Shown: positions 44,410-53,059 of the stretch, piece by piece | How the letters are laid out: every line of letters begins with the position of its first letter | Numbering within the stretch: position 1 is the stretch's first letter | Assembly (NCBI GenBank): GCA_964586425.1 | Contig: CAZPHI010000009.1 | Coordinates: 1 to 53,059 of the forward strand | DNA from: CAZPHI01 sp964586425 | GTDB taxonomy: Bacteria > Bacillota > Clostridia > Lachnospirales > Lachnospiraceae | DNA: 53,059 nt | Direction: 5' to 3' | Notes under the pieces: generated by a model | Seen by the model: only the letters and a program-made list of their open reading frames with translations | Told to the model about the DNA's origin: nothing | The model's database searches: none | Position numbers and translations under genes: made by a program

Positions 44410-44509
44410 TTTACAAATGCTTTATCTATGGTAAACTGTATAAGAGATTATAATGAATCAACAACAGATATCTTATTTTAATCCAAAAAGGTTAATAACC
44501 AACTGGATT
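44410..44509 (+). promoter_or_regulatory. Possible promoter and leader hairpin of the XRE-like regulator
   Basis: -35 TTTACA (44410-44415), 16-base spacer, TAAACT (44432-44437). The leader of about 100 bases can form AATCCA/TGGATT arms (about 44480-44509) around an inner GGTT/AACC stem. Both are weak calls. The rest of 44227-44543 holds no gene that I can see. Confidence 0.3.
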
Positions 44510-44543
44510 ACATACAATATATCATAGAGAGGTGTTAATAAAA

Positions 44544-45035
44544 ATGGGTAAAAAAGCTACGAAAGCTGCTGATAATATATTCTATATTGCACGTTACGAA
44601 GCAGCCAAAGATAATGAAGCATTTGCAAGCCGCGAAGGTGCTTCTGATATAGTCAATATCGACCGAACAAGACTAGCTAATATAGAGCTTGGCAATACTT
44701 CCCCATATCCTGATGAAGTAAAAAGCATGGCTGAAGCTTACAATATGCCGGAATTATGTAATTCCTATTGTGCTAACCAGTGTCCAATCGGTCAGGGTAC
44801 AATTAAGGAAGTTAAGATGGATGATTTTGATCGTCTTTCATTAAAAGTTCTTGGATCATTAAAAGACATTGATGCACTTAGAATGTCACTTATTGCCATC
44901 TCAGAAGATGGAATAATAGATATCAGTGAACAGCCCGAATTCAACAAGATTCTCGATTCACTGGAAAAGATTGCTACTAACGCCAATGCATTAAAGCTTT
45001 GGGCGGCAAAGAATATCAAATTCAAAGAAGACTAA
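44544..45035 (+). CDS. XRE-like helix-turn-helix protein with a Cys cluster
   Basis: 163 residues from the ATG after AGAGAGGTG. N-terminal XRE-type DNA-binding domain (about 10-62; REGASDIVNIDRTRLANIELGNTSPYPDEVKSMAEAY, in order), followed by CNSYCANQC (C-x3-C-x3-C, near 71-79) and a helical C-terminal half (about 90-160). The Cys group could bind metal or a cluster, but this is only a pattern. Lone plus-strand gene in a minus-strand region; resembles regulators found on Lachnospiraceae chromosomes and phages. Confidence 0.75.
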   Translation: MGKKATKAADNIFYIARYEAAKDNEAFASREGASDIVNIDRTRLANIELGNTSPYPDEVKSMAEAYNMPELCNSYCANQCPIGQGTIKEVKMDDFDRLSLKVLGSLKDIDALRMSLIAISEDGIIDISEQPEFNKILDSLEKIATNANALKLWAAKNIKFKED

Positions 45036-45059
45036 TATAATAATTTCTAATATGAAACA

Positions 45060-45081
45060 GCCCGCCAGAAAACTGGCGGGC
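45060..45081. terminator. GC-rich hairpin between the regulator and glmM
   Basis: 9-bp arms GCCCGCCAG (45060-45068) and CTGGCGGGC (45073-45081) with an AAAA loop, between convergent genes. U-runs are short on both strands (minus strand: TGTTTC). Confidence 0.7.
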
Positions 45082-45124
45082 CGTCCCATATTGATCGATA
45101 TACGTCCTAATACTGAGGGAGTAC

Positions 45125-46480
45125 TTATATAAAATAACCTTTTTCTTTAATAATGTCAACTACTTCTTTAACATATCTTTCACATAATTCAAGACTTGAT
45201 GCCTCTACCATTACACGTACCAAAGGCTCCGTTCCTGACTCACGTACAAGAATTCTTCCATCTTCCCCAAGCTTATTAGCAACCGCTTCCACTGCTGCCT
45301 TAACATCAGGGTCATTCTGAGCTGCTGTCTTATCAATAACTTTAACATTAGTAAGCTTCTGAGGATATATTGTAACAGGTAACGCTAATTGACTAAGTGT
45401 CTTTTTACGGCTAATCATAACCTCCATCATCTTAAGAGCTGTAATAATACCATCTCCAGTTGTGGCATATTTACTGAATATAATATGTCCTGACTGTTCG
45501 CCGCCAATTCTATATCCATTTTCTGACATACATTCGTATACATACTTATCTCCAACAGCAGTCTTAGCATAATCAATTCCTGCTGCGTCAAATGCTTTAT
45601 AAAGTCCAAAGTTTGACATAACTGTTGTAACAACTGTGTTGCCAATAAGTTTGCCTCTCTCTTTCATGTAACATCCATAGATATAAAGAATCAGATCACC
45701 ATTAACCACATCACCATTCTCATCTACGCAAAGACATCTGTCTGCATCTCCATCAAAAGCAAAGCCAACATCCAAGTGTTCTCTCTTAACAAGTTCCTGT
45801 AGACTTTCAATATGTGTACTTCCGCAGTTCGTATTAATATTAGTTCCATCAGGCTCATTATGTATCACATATGTCTTAGCTCCAAGTGCATCAAATATAC
45901 TCTTAGCTAATGTCCATGCGCTTCCATTAGCAGCATCAAGACCAACTCGTATTCCCTTAAATGAATGAATTGCAAGTGACATAAGATAACCCATATATCT
46001 ATTACGTCCAGCTGCATAATCAACTGTACAGCCAATACGCTCCTTTAATGCGAACGGAATCTCTCCCATCTCACCATCAAGGTATTTTTCAATTTCACCA
46101 ATGACATCTTCGCCCATCTTCTCGCCATTAGCATTAATAAGCTTGATACCATTATCATAGAATGGATTATGACTTGCAGAAATCATAATTCCACAATCAA
46201 AATCCTCCGTTCTTACAACATAAGATACACTTGGAGTTGTAGTTACATGAAGAAGATATGCATCCGCTCCTGATGCTGTAAGACCTGATACTAATGAGTA
46301 TTCAAACATATAACTACTTCTTCTTGTATCCTTACCAATAATAATCTTTACTTTATAGTTCTCTTCCTTACCCTGTGCATAATACCATCCAAGAAAACGA
46401 CCAATCTTATACGCATGTTCAACCGTCAAATTAACATTAGCTTCTCCACGAAAGCCGTCGGTACCAAAATATTTACCCAT
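45125..46480 (-). CDS. glmM: Phosphoglucosamine mutase
   Basis: 451 residues. KYFGTDGFRGEAN at the N-terminus, the phosphoserine loop ISASHNPFYDNGIK (near 100), metal loop FDGDADRC (near 240), sugar loop GGEQSGHIIF (near 327) and phosphate loop RESGTEPLVRVM (near 417). Converts glucosamine-6-P to glucosamine-1-P for peptidoglycan. Starts 18 bases after galE ends, in the same direction, at the end of the sugar operon. Confidence 0.96.
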   Translation of the reverse strand: MGKYFGTDGFRGEANVNLTVEHAYKIGRFLGWYYAQGKEENYKVKIIIGKDTRRSSYMFEYSLVSGLTASGADAYLLHVTTTPSVSYVVRTEDFDCGIMISASHNPFYDNGIKLINANGEKMGEDVIGEIEKYLDGEMGEIPFALKERIGCTVDYAAGRNRYMGYLMSLAIHSFKGIRVGLDAANGSAWTLAKSIFDALGAKTYVIHNEPDGTNINTNCGSTHIESLQELVKREHLDVGFAFDGDADRCLCVDENGDVVNGDLILYIYGCYMKERGKLIGNTVVTTVMSNFGLYKAFDAAGIDYAKTAVGDKYVYECMSENGYRIGGEQSGHIIFSKYATTGDGIITALKMMEVMISRKKTLSQLALPVTIYPQKLTNVKVIDKTAAQNDPDVKAAVEAVANKLGEDGRILVRESGTEPLVRVMVEASSLELCERYVKEVVDIIKEKGYFI

Positions 46481-46498
46481 GATTTTATCTGCTCCTTC

Positions 46499-47512
46499 TT
46501 AATATCCATTAGGATTATTGCTCTGGAATCTCCATGAATCCTCACACATCTTCTTCAAGTCTCTCTTAGCTACCCATCCAAGTTCTTCTTTTGCAAGACT
46601 CGCATCTGAATAACACTCATCAATATCGCCAGCTCTTCTTGGTTTAATCTGATATGGAATATTCACACCTGTTGCAGCCTCAAAATTCTTAACAATATCT
46701 AAGACGCTGTATCCATGTCCAGTTCCAAGATTATATATCTTAAGCCCTGGATTACTTCTAATCTTATTAATAGCACATACATGGCCTTCCGCAAGGTCGC
46801 ATACATGTATATAATCTCTTACACCTGTTCCATCAGGAGTATCATAATCATCGCCAAACACACCTAACTGCTTAAGTTTTCCGACCGCAACCTGTGTAAT
46901 ATATGGCATAAGATTATCAGGGATTCCATTAGGATTTTCGCCAATAAGACCACTCTCATGCGCACCAATTGGGTTAAAATATCTAAGAAGAATTACATTC
47001 CACTCATTATCCGCCTTCTGGATATCTGTCAATATCTGTTCAAGCATAGACTTTGTCTGACCATATGGATTAGTAATCTCACCTTTTGGGCATTCTTCTG
47101 TAATCGGTATAAATGCTGGTTTTCCATAAACCGTAGCTGATGACGAAAATACAATATTCTTCATATTGAATTTTCTGCATACCTCTAATAATACTAAAGT
47201 ACCTGATATATTATTCTTATAGTATTCTAATGGTTTTTCAACAGATTCTCCTACCGCTTTCAAACCCGCGAAGTGAATACATGCTTCAATCCCTTTATTT
47301 TCCTCAAACACTTTTGTCATTCCAGCTTCATCCGCAATATCTAACTCATAGAAAATAACTGGTTTTCCAGTGATTTGTTCAACTCTCTTTAATGATTCCT
47401 TGCTTGAATTACAGAGATTATCTACAACAATTACATCTTCTCCAGCTTTCTGTAATTCAATAACCGTATGGCTTCCAATATATCCAGCTCCACCTGTTAC
47501 CAATATACTCAT
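46499..47512 (-). CDS. galE: UDP-glucose 4-epimerase
   Basis: 337 residues. NAD motif GGAGYIGSHT (7-16), SSATVYG and the YGQTK catalytic Tyr-x3-Lys (near 150), RYFNPIGAH and a long C-terminal substrate part with YNLGTGHGYSVLDIV. Interconverts UDP-glucose and UDP-galactose (or the N-acetyl forms). Overlaps the upstream glycosyltransferase as ATGA. Confidence 0.96.
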   Translation of the reverse strand: MSILVTGGAGYIGSHTVIELQKAGEDVIVVDNLCNSSKESLKRVEQITGKPVIFYELDIADEAGMTKVFEENKGIEACIHFAGLKAVGESVEKPLEYYKNNISGTLVLLEVCRKFNMKNIVFSSSATVYGKPAFIPITEECPKGEITNPYGQTKSMLEQILTDIQKADNEWNVILLRYFNPIGAHESGLIGENPNGIPDNLMPYITQVAVGKLKQLGVFGDDYDTPDGTGVRDYIHVCDLAEGHVCAINKIRSNPGLKIYNLGTGHGYSVLDIVKNFEAATGVNIPYQIKPRRAGDIDECYSDASLAKEELGWVAKRDLKKMCEDSWRFQSNNPNGY

Positions 47513-49065
47513 GCTTCATTTTCCTTTCTTTGCCTGCTTTTATTAACATATTCTTCAAACTTCGTCACTAATATCTCCATTCCTCCGGCACCATATGGAA
47601 TTGCCACAAGAAAATACGGAAGTATATATTGGGACTTTCCTTCCCATAGAAGATGGAATAAAAATCCACCAATTACTATAATGGCAAGAATACCTTCCGT
47701 AGTCGTCATATTCTTACGATTAACTATCATATAGACCGCTGCGCCAAGCCATACTATAAACTGATAATAGTTCATGAATCCCACTATTATATCGTGCATT
47801 TTCCCTGTATATATGCTCTGAGTTACTGTCGATATCTCACCAATATGATTATCAACACAATTACTTTCCCATATAGACATATATGTCGGCTCAGTCCACT
47901 GATATGCTATCTTTCTGCCAAAGAACTTAACAGCCTTACCCGGATTAGTTACATATGTATGAATTGAATCCATAAGATTCTCTGCTGCCGCCTTAGATGT
48001 AGCCTTACTATCATAATCATTCTCAGCATATGTTTCCAACGTATAGGCATTATATGAGCCTTCGCCAAACCAGCCTTCCTGCAAACCCATTGCAAACCAG
48101 CATATCTTAGGTACACCCTCTCCAACTGCAATTCCTGACACATTCGTATAATAAAGCTTTAAACCTGCAAATCCTAATGTATTCGCAGCTACCATAATTA
48201 CCATAAAAACAATTGGAATGACTTTTCTATTCTTTATTGCATGCATCAAAAGAACAATTAACATGGCAATCATAATAATTGAATAATTACTCTTAAGCAA
48301 AATTGCAATTACTATAGATATTACAGCAATAATAACATATCTTATTTTGTCTGTATTCATATACTTTAACTGCATATGTACCGCAATCAATGCGAATGCC
48401 AGCCCAATAAGATTACCATACACATATGTTGCAAAAAACATTGCGCAAAGTGCACCAAATAGCATAATTCCTGTCATCTTTTTTGCTTTTTCATTCTTTA
48501 ACACATACACTGATATATTGTACAATTCTACCATAATAAGGCTGACGGCAAAGCAATTGATTAACTCAATAACCATATAATTCTTGCCGAATATTGTATA
48601 GCATATCTGTATAAATGCTACAATCCCCAGCTGGTACGGATAATCGAACAGGTATCTTCCCCTTCCAAGGGCTCCATAATTACCCTCCATAAATTCCTGT
48701 GCATATTTAGACACATAATATCTGTCAGCTACAGGATAGTTTCTCGACATCATAATCCAGAAAACCGATATTACAAAACTATACACAGCCAATATATAGA
48801 CTAAGTTCTTAGCAGATATTCTTTCTATATGATATCTGTTATCAAGCCAGCGTAAAACAAACACATTAATAACAAGTAACAGTGTAAGAATCAAAAAATC
48901 ATCAATTCGAAACTGCGGATGTTCTGCATAAGTTTCATCAAAATATGTGGATAAAACATAACATGACAGAGTGATAACAGAAAACAACACTATTGAAATC
49001 CAAACTACAATACCTCTAGCAGCTTTATCGCCCCAATCCAAAATCTTAGTTAATTTAGTATTCAT
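47509..49065 (-). CDS. Polytopic membrane glycosyltransferase (GT39/PMT-like)
   Basis: 518 residues with about ten to twelve membrane helices. After the second or third helix comes an extracellular loop with ADRYYVSKYAQEFMEGNY, in the place of the catalytic Asp loop of GT-C enzymes (Asp of DRYY), and LWEGKSQYILPYFLVAIPYG near the end, as in Firmicutes ArnT/PMT-like proteins. It should transfer a sugar from a lipid carrier to an outside acceptor. GGAGATTGAGGA precedes the ATG; coupled to galE by ATGA. Confidence 0.82.
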   Translation of the reverse strand: MNTKLTKILDWGDKAARGIVVWISIVLFSVITLSCYVLSTYFDETYAEHPQFRIDDFLILTLLLVINVFVLRWLDNRYHIERISAKNLVYILAVYSFVISVFWIMMSRNYPVADRYYVSKYAQEFMEGNYGALGRGRYLFDYPYQLGIVAFIQICYTIFGKNYMVIELINCFAVSLIMVELYNISVYVLKNEKAKKMTGIMLFGALCAMFFATYVYGNLIGLAFALIAVHMQLKYMNTDKIRYVIIAVISIVIAILLKSNYSIIMIAMLIVLLMHAIKNRKVIPIVFMVIMVAANTLGFAGLKLYYTNVSGIAVGEGVPKICWFAMGLQEGWFGEGSYNAYTLETYAENDYDSKATSKAAAENLMDSIHTYVTNPGKAVKFFGRKIAYQWTEPTYMSIWESNCVDNHIGEISTVTQSIYTGKMHDIIVGFMNYYQFIVWLGAAVYMIVNRKNMTTTEGILAIIVIGGFLFHLLWEGKSQYILPYFLVAIPYGAGGMEILVTKFEEYVNKSRQRKENEA

Positions 49066-49093
49066 TATTCCTCAATCTCCAAGCGTTAATAAT

Positions 49094-51433
49094 TTATACA
49101 TGTGTTACAATGCACTCACAAGTTCCTTTAATAACAATATTACGCTTTCCAGCTTGAACGAAAAAGCTCTCGCCAGCCTTAAACTCATAATGTGCTTTAT
49201 CAGCCTCAATTGTACCATTACCTGAAAGGAAAAGTACTGATACAAACGATGTTTCATCTACAGCAATCTTTGCTTCATCATGAATATCATACTTGAAGCA
49301 TTCAAAATACTTACACTGTACAAGCAGAGTCTGACTAAATAATTCATTCTCTTCTAGAATCTGTCCACAGCTTGTATCTTTAACAAATGCATGCGTATCA
49401 ACAACATCAAGTGCTTTCTCAAGATGTAGTTCTCTTGGATTTCCGAATTTATCTCGTCTGTCATAATCATACATACGATAGGTACTATTAGAATTCTGTT
49501 GGATTTCACATATCAATATACCCGCGCCAATTGCATGAATAGTTCCTGCTTTAACGAATACTACATCGCCCTTTTTAACCTTCACTTCATTAAGCACATC
49601 TATGATTGTATTATTCTCAACTCGTTCTTTTATCTCTTCTTTGCTAATATCCTGTTTTAGTCCACAATAGAGGCTTGAACCTTCTTCACAGTCTATAACA
49701 TACCACATCTCATTCTTTCCATATTCACCCTCAACTTCAAGTGCATACTCATCATCTGGATGAATTTGAATAGAAAGAGCCTGCATAGCATCTATGAACT
49801 TGATAAGAACAGGAAAACAATCCATAGCTTGGCACTTCCAGCCCCAAGCTTCCTTACCAATCATATTCAGGTACTCATTAAAAAGCATTCCTTTGTATCT
49901 TCCAACTGCGATACGGCTTTGTCCATCTGGATGTGCCGATAACTCCCAGCTTTCTCCGATAATATCATAGTCACACTTCTTGCCAAATACTGTTCTTAGC
50001 TTAGTTCCACCCCAAAGATTATCCTTGAATGCCGGATCAAGCTTAATCATTGGCAGCATCTTACTTCGTTTTGCAACCTTATTATCGTTTCCATATATAC
50101 GAACCATATCGGACTCTACAAGACGCTCACCTATACCAACTTCAATAATAATAACATTCTCATCGGTATTGTTAGCAACCTTGTGTTTCATTCCAACAGG
50201 AACATACACGCTTTCATACTTATGATAATCTCTTGTATCATCTTCAAGAGTGATTGTCGCTACACCCTCAACGACTGACCAGTGCTCACTTCTGAATTCA
50301 TGCTGATGAAGATTCATTGATAATCCAGGGAATACTGTAACCTTCTTCACGCGATATCCATCTGAATAGCTTAGAAGCTCATGAGTTCCCCACTCTCTAT
50401 ATGAGAATCTATTGTAATCGAAGAACGCCTCATACTTTCCATGATTGTTATTAATAATATCCTTGATATTATCAACCGACTCCTTCTTAGACACATAGAC
50501 TGCATCTTCAGTGTTAACTACAATAACATCATTCAAATCATTTGCAACAACTAACTGGCGATCTGCTCTATTGATTACAGATACATTGTTACACTGATTT
50601 TCAATAATTCCAATTGAATCCTCTTGATTCTTGAAATCAACCATATCAGTAACTGTACCAACATCACGCCACTCAAACTCTATCTCAATTACTTTTGCTT
50701 TCTGTGTCTTCTCAAATATTGCACTCTCAATACTCTGCGCTGGAATAGTCTCCATTAGAGCCTTATTGAATGTTACTATTGTATTGGCTGCAAAGACTTT
50801 TCTCTTAGCAACAATACATGCACGATATATCTCTATGCAGTTTTTTCTAAGTTCATTCAGGAAATCACCAGCTCTAAACAGGCAGATGCCCGTATTCCAC
50901 ATATAATCCCTGTTATCTATGAATTCCTTTGCCTCTTCAACACTTGGTTTTTCTACAAATCCAGTAACCTTCTGACCTGTATGTCTAATATAACCATAAT
51001 TGGTCACTGGTTTTGTAGGTGCTACACCAAATGTTACAAGGCTTCCATTCTTTGCCATCTCTTTGCCAAGAAGAACATCAGTCTGATAGCCCTTACCACC
51101 AATTATATTATCAGATGATACTACAAAGATAAGCTCCGACTGATTACAAAACATACATCCTAGTGCAACTGCTGCTGCAGTTCCTCTCGGAGTACCCTCT
51201 AAAAGAATTCTGTATCTTAAGCTTTGGAACGCCTTCATCTGACCTTCTACTATATTCTTGTATCGTTCATTTGTTATAATAATAAATTCATCGCAAAAAG
51301 TCATATTTCTTACAACAGTTTCCTGTAATAAAGAACGACCTTCTTTGATATTCATAAATTGTTTTGGATAATATTTTCTGGACAGAGGCCATAAACTGTC
51401 ACCACTACCTCCAGCCACTATTAAACATTTCAT
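49094..51433 (-). CDS. Three-module mannose-1-P guanylyltransferase / mannose-6-P isomerase fusion
   Basis: 779 residues. Residues 1-270: nucleotidyltransferase, signature GGSGDSLWPLSRKYYPKQF, VVSSDNIIGG, NYGYIRHTG, GFVEKPS, MWNTGICLF and WRDVGTV. The usual GGxGTRLWPLSR reads GGSGDS, losing Thr-Arg. Residues about 335-445: type II cupin (NLHQHEFRSEHWSVVEGVATI, PVGMKHKVAN). Residues about 465-779: a type I mannose-6-P isomerase (IQIHPDDEYA, KNEMWYVID, AGTIHAIGAG, CEIQQNSNSTYRMYDYDR) with its zinc ligands. It would make mannose-1-P-derived GDP-mannose and its precursor for surface glycans; similar fusions occur in Lachnospiraceae, so activity of module 1 with the altered motif is plausible but untested. 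Confidence 0.9.
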   Translation of the reverse strand: MKCLIVAGGSGDSLWPLSRKYYPKQFMNIKEGRSLLQETVVRNMTFCDEFIIITNERYKNIVEGQMKAFQSLRYRILLEGTPRGTAAAVALGCMFCNQSELIFVVSSDNIIGGKGYQTDVLLGKEMAKNGSLVTFGVAPTKPVTNYGYIRHTGQKVTGFVEKPSVEEAKEFIDNRDYMWNTGICLFRAGDFLNELRKNCIEIYRACIVAKRKVFAANTIVTFNKALMETIPAQSIESAIFEKTQKAKVIEIEFEWRDVGTVTDMVDFKNQEDSIGIIENQCNNVSVINRADRQLVVANDLNDVIVVNTEDAVYVSKKESVDNIKDIINNNHGKYEAFFDYNRFSYREWGTHELLSYSDGYRVKKVTVFPGLSMNLHQHEFRSEHWSVVEGVATITLEDDTRDYHKYESVYVPVGMKHKVANNTDENVIIIEVGIGERLVESDMVRIYGNDNKVAKRSKMLPMIKLDPAFKDNLWGGTKLRTVFGKKCDYDIIGESWELSAHPDGQSRIAVGRYKGMLFNEYLNMIGKEAWGWKCQAMDCFPVLIKFIDAMQALSIQIHPDDEYALEVEGEYGKNEMWYVIDCEEGSSLYCGLKQDISKEEIKERVENNTIIDVLNEVKVKKGDVVFVKAGTIHAIGAGILICEIQQNSNSTYRMYDYDRRDKFGNPRELHLEKALDVVDTHAFVKDTSCGQILEENELFSQTLLVQCKYFECFKYDIHDEAKIAVDETSFVSVLFLSGNGTIEADKAHYEFKAGESFFVQAGKRNIVIKGTCECIVTHV

Positions 51434-51453
51434 TAGATAAGATTTACCTCCAT

Positions 51454-52728
51454 CTATTCTGATTTAACAGCACGTTTACTCATACTGTTTCTAATGATAC
51501 CCCATATTTGATGAACAATCAAGCTAATTAGTATTGGTACTGTAAGTCCAACTACAAGGTATGCAAGAAACCACCCATGTTCATTATAGAGAACTGGGAA
51601 CGCTGCAAGATAATACATCTCTTTATGATAGATTATAACCTGCAGGTATGTAATAATCTTGAACGACAGCAGATGCAGGAACAAGATGCTGATTGTGTGC
51701 TGTCCAAGATAACAGAATACATTCTTAATCCATGCACACATTACTTTTGATAATGCGTATACCAGGCACCACCCCGCCAATGTACAAATCAAAAGATATG
51801 CCGGATTCGTAATAAGATTAATATCAATTGCAATATATCCAAACTGTCTAAAAACAATAAGTATGATTGGACATATAATTATCGCTGTAACACAAACCCA
51901 TGTCTTTGAGAACAGTGTCTCAAACCAGTCTCTATCAAGTTTTAGCCATCCGTTCTTCATAACCACACCTAAGTGATATATCACATATACTGAAAAGCAA
52001 GATGAAAGATTGTTTGGAAGTTGAATCTGCTTAGCAGATAGATACCATCCAATGCCTGTTGTGAATATGCATAGTATGAACTGCTGCGCCATAACACAAT
52101 CATATATCTTTTTATTCTTAAATGTTGTATCTGCACTTTCAGCTTCTTTTCTGCCTTCTATTCCTGTTTCTATTCCTGTTTCTATTCCGGCGAATCCCAG
52201 ACTTTTCTTGCAGAACACATGAACTGCAAGCTGTTTAAAAACATATGATGTAATTGCATAACCTATGGCTACAAGAAACAGTAATCTCAAGAACCATGAG
52301 GCCATAGCCATCTGTTCACTTCCACCAAACAAAAGAATTCTAACCAATCTTCCAGGAATATCTTGTAATGTAAGATAATTAGTAAGTCTTATATCTTCAC
52401 CGACCCCAGCCTGTACAAACAACGGATTATTACTATAGATATTAAGATATACAAACAGATTATTAAGCAACAAATAGCCTATTCTCCAAGCAATATACAC
52501 AAGATAAAGTGTCTTTAACCTCTTAACCGTCAGTTTCCATATATCTTTTGGTGTTTCTGAATGCTTCATACTATAGCAATATCCTGATGAGAATATAAAT
52601 AATGAAATCAGAAACAAGGTATTATATGAATCATATTGAAATGGCAATCCTCCATGTCCTAAAACCACAAGTGAGATACCAACACCTTTTATTATATCAA
52701 TAGAGCTATTTCTCTTACTACTTTGCAC
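51454..52728 (-). CDS. Acyltransferase family 3 (OafA/NodX-like) membrane protein
   Basis: 424 residues, GTG start with GGAGG 9 bases upstream. N-terminal SIDIIKGVGISLVVLGHGG holds the His of the family's first helix; about ten membrane helices follow. A cytoplasmic loop (about 180-200) contains GIETGIETGIEGRKE, a 12-bp tandem repeat. Such proteins move acetyl or other acyl groups onto surface sugars. It begins the sugar gene run and lies 20 bases upstream of the mannose fusion gene. Confidence 0.88.
   Translation of the reverse strand: MQSSKRNSSIDIIKGVGISLVVLGHGGLPFQYDSYNTLFLISLFIFSSGYCYSMKHSETPKDIWKLTVKRLKTLYLVYIAWRIGYLLLNNLFVYLNIYSNNPLFVQAGVGEDIRLTNYLTLQDIPGRLVRILLFGGSEQMAMASWFLRLLFLVAIGYAITSYVFKQLAVHVFCKKSLGFAGIETGIETGIEGRKEAESADTTFKNKKIYDCVMAQQFILCIFTTGIGWYLSAKQIQLPNNLSSCFSVYVIYHLGVVMKNGWLKLDRDWFETLFSKTWVCVTAIIICPIILIVFRQFGYIAIDINLITNPAYLLICTLAGWCLVYALSKVMCAWIKNVFCYLGQHTISILFLHLLSFKIITYLQVIIYHKEMYYLAAFPVLYNEHGWFLAYLVVGLTVPILISLIVHQIWGIIRNSMSKRAVKSE
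52140..52200 (-). repeat. 12-bp tandem repeat in the acyltransferase gene
   Basis: Copies of a unit like TATTCCTGTTTC on the plus strand (about three) encode repeated Gly-Ile-Glu-Thr. In frame, so copy changes would not break the protein. Confidence 0.7.
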
Positions 52729-52767
52729 GTTTTATATCCTCCAAATCACATACAATTAATCATATCG

Positions 52768-52816
52768 TAATGTCTATCTTAACAATTCTCTTAATAATTG
52801 TCTTAATGTCTATCTT
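52768..52816. repeat. Direct repeat downstream of the edge gene
   Basis: TAATGTCTATCTTA occurs at about 52770 and again at about 52803; between them ACAATT and AATTGT form a small inverted repeat. Located between the stop of the edge fragment and the acyltransferase. Function unknown. Confidence 0.45.
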
Positions 52817-52817
52817 A

Positions 52818-53021
52818 TTATTTGCCGTCTCCACCGACTCCATCACCACCATTAAGTCCATATCCACTTACTATATCTCCAAATTCCGTTGAAGCAGCAA
52901 ACATATTGAATACACTTGTTCTTGACTGTCCATTAGAATTCATATATGACACCCATCCATTAAGCGTATCTAAATCTTCACATTCTCTTCCCATGAAAGT
53001 TCTATACAGCATCAATGTCAC
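52818..53021 (-). CDS. DUF4214-like C-terminal fragment at the window edge
   Basis: 67 residues read from a GTG without a clear ribosome binding site. YRTFMGRECEDLDTLNGWVSYM and FNMFAASTEFGDIVSGYG, in order, match the LYR-x-x-GR-x-x-D...W...L repeat of DUF4214 domains of secreted or surface proteins, and a Gly/Asp-rich tail (GLNGGDGVGGDGK) follows. Full proteins carry several such units after a signal peptide; only the last is here. The frame meets TAG near 53050, so the gene may be frameshifted or start outside; the edge prevents a decision. Confidence 0.5.
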   Translation of the reverse strand: MTLMLYRTFMGRECEDLDTLNGWVSYMNSNGQSRTSVFNMFAASTEFGDIVSGYGLNGGDGVGGDGK

Positions 53022-53059
53022 AATACATCTTAAGGTAATAACGATAAGCTAGCGCATAT

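Noticed and set aside
52822..53052. Plus-strand frame at the window edge
   Set aside because: Pro/Ser-rich shadow of the minus-strand DUF4214-like sequence, which has recognisable motifs.

Overview
The window looks like a low-GC Gram-positive anaerobe of the Clostridia, most likely a Lachnospiraceae member close to Lachnospira/Eubacterium eligens. This rests on AT-rich codon use, strong GGAGG ribosome binding sites, a class III fructose-bisphosphatase, a spoVT-mazG-HU-yabO/P/Q-divIC-spoIIE-tilS-hpt-ftsH block in the same order as Bacillus/Clostridium, and Lachnospiraceae-type fusion proteins. The genus is an inference. The sequence is a draft scaffold: five runs of exactly 100 N. Three of them have the same 55-bp sequence on both sides, the mark of unmerged k=55 contig overlaps. 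Merging them restores yabP and a large hybrid sensor kinase. The gap at 31.5 kb is different and hides real sequence.

Layout. 0.2-4.7 kb (+): mutS2, then a response regulator/sensor kinase pair coupled by an ATGA overlap. 4.7-8.6 kb (-): trmL, a CheX-like protein, an aminotransferase coupled to an Lrp regulator, an AIR-synthase-like protein and a 37-residue membrane peptide. 8.65-9.27 kb (+): an unrecognised membrane-anchored protein. 9.3-14.2 kb (-): DnaQ-like exonuclease, nth, a B12-binding radical SAM protein and a diguanylate cyclase. 14.4-16.0 kb: tRNA-Phe and tRNA-Gly, an orphan PD-(D/E)XK-like nuclease gene with no standard start codon, a GC-rich 18-19-bp repeat array broken by a gap, and nested inverted repeats. 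16.1-20.1 kb (-): GH13 glycosidase, an SGNH-like membrane protein without its catalytic triad, and trmD carrying a repeat-encoded Gly/Ala insertion.

20.4-30.4 kb (-) is the conserved sporulation/division/housekeeping block, transcribed fbp, spoVT, mazG, hup, rqcP, yabP, yabQ, divIC, spoIIE-like, tilS, hpt, ftsH. MazG lacks its N-terminal part, the SpoIIE-like protein is only the phosphatase domain, and the spoVT ribosome binding site lies inside a 12-bp stem.

30.4-40.7 kb is a signalling cluster: two solute-binding-domain hybrid histidine kinases (one decayed and gapped, one about 1106 residues after gap repair), a free Hpt protein and a GGDEF protein with a C-terminal receiver. Together these could form a phosphorelay ending in cyclic-di-GMP. 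Divergent within it, behind a good sigma-A-type promoter, is a 1000-residue MBOAT + DHHW-like + SGNH fusion that probably O-acylates a surface polymer. Its first two modules have lost a key catalytic residue or motif while the last looks intact; this is the most unusual gene seen. 40.8-44.2 kb (-): HAD phosphatase, an unrecognised membrane protein, azlCD and xth. 44.5 kb (+): an XRE-like regulator with a Cys cluster. 45.1-53.0 kb (-): envelope sugar genes (glmM, galE, a polytopic glycosyltransferase, a three-module mannose-1-P guanylyltransferase/mannose-6-P isomerase, an acyltransferase) and a DUF4214-like fragment at the edge.
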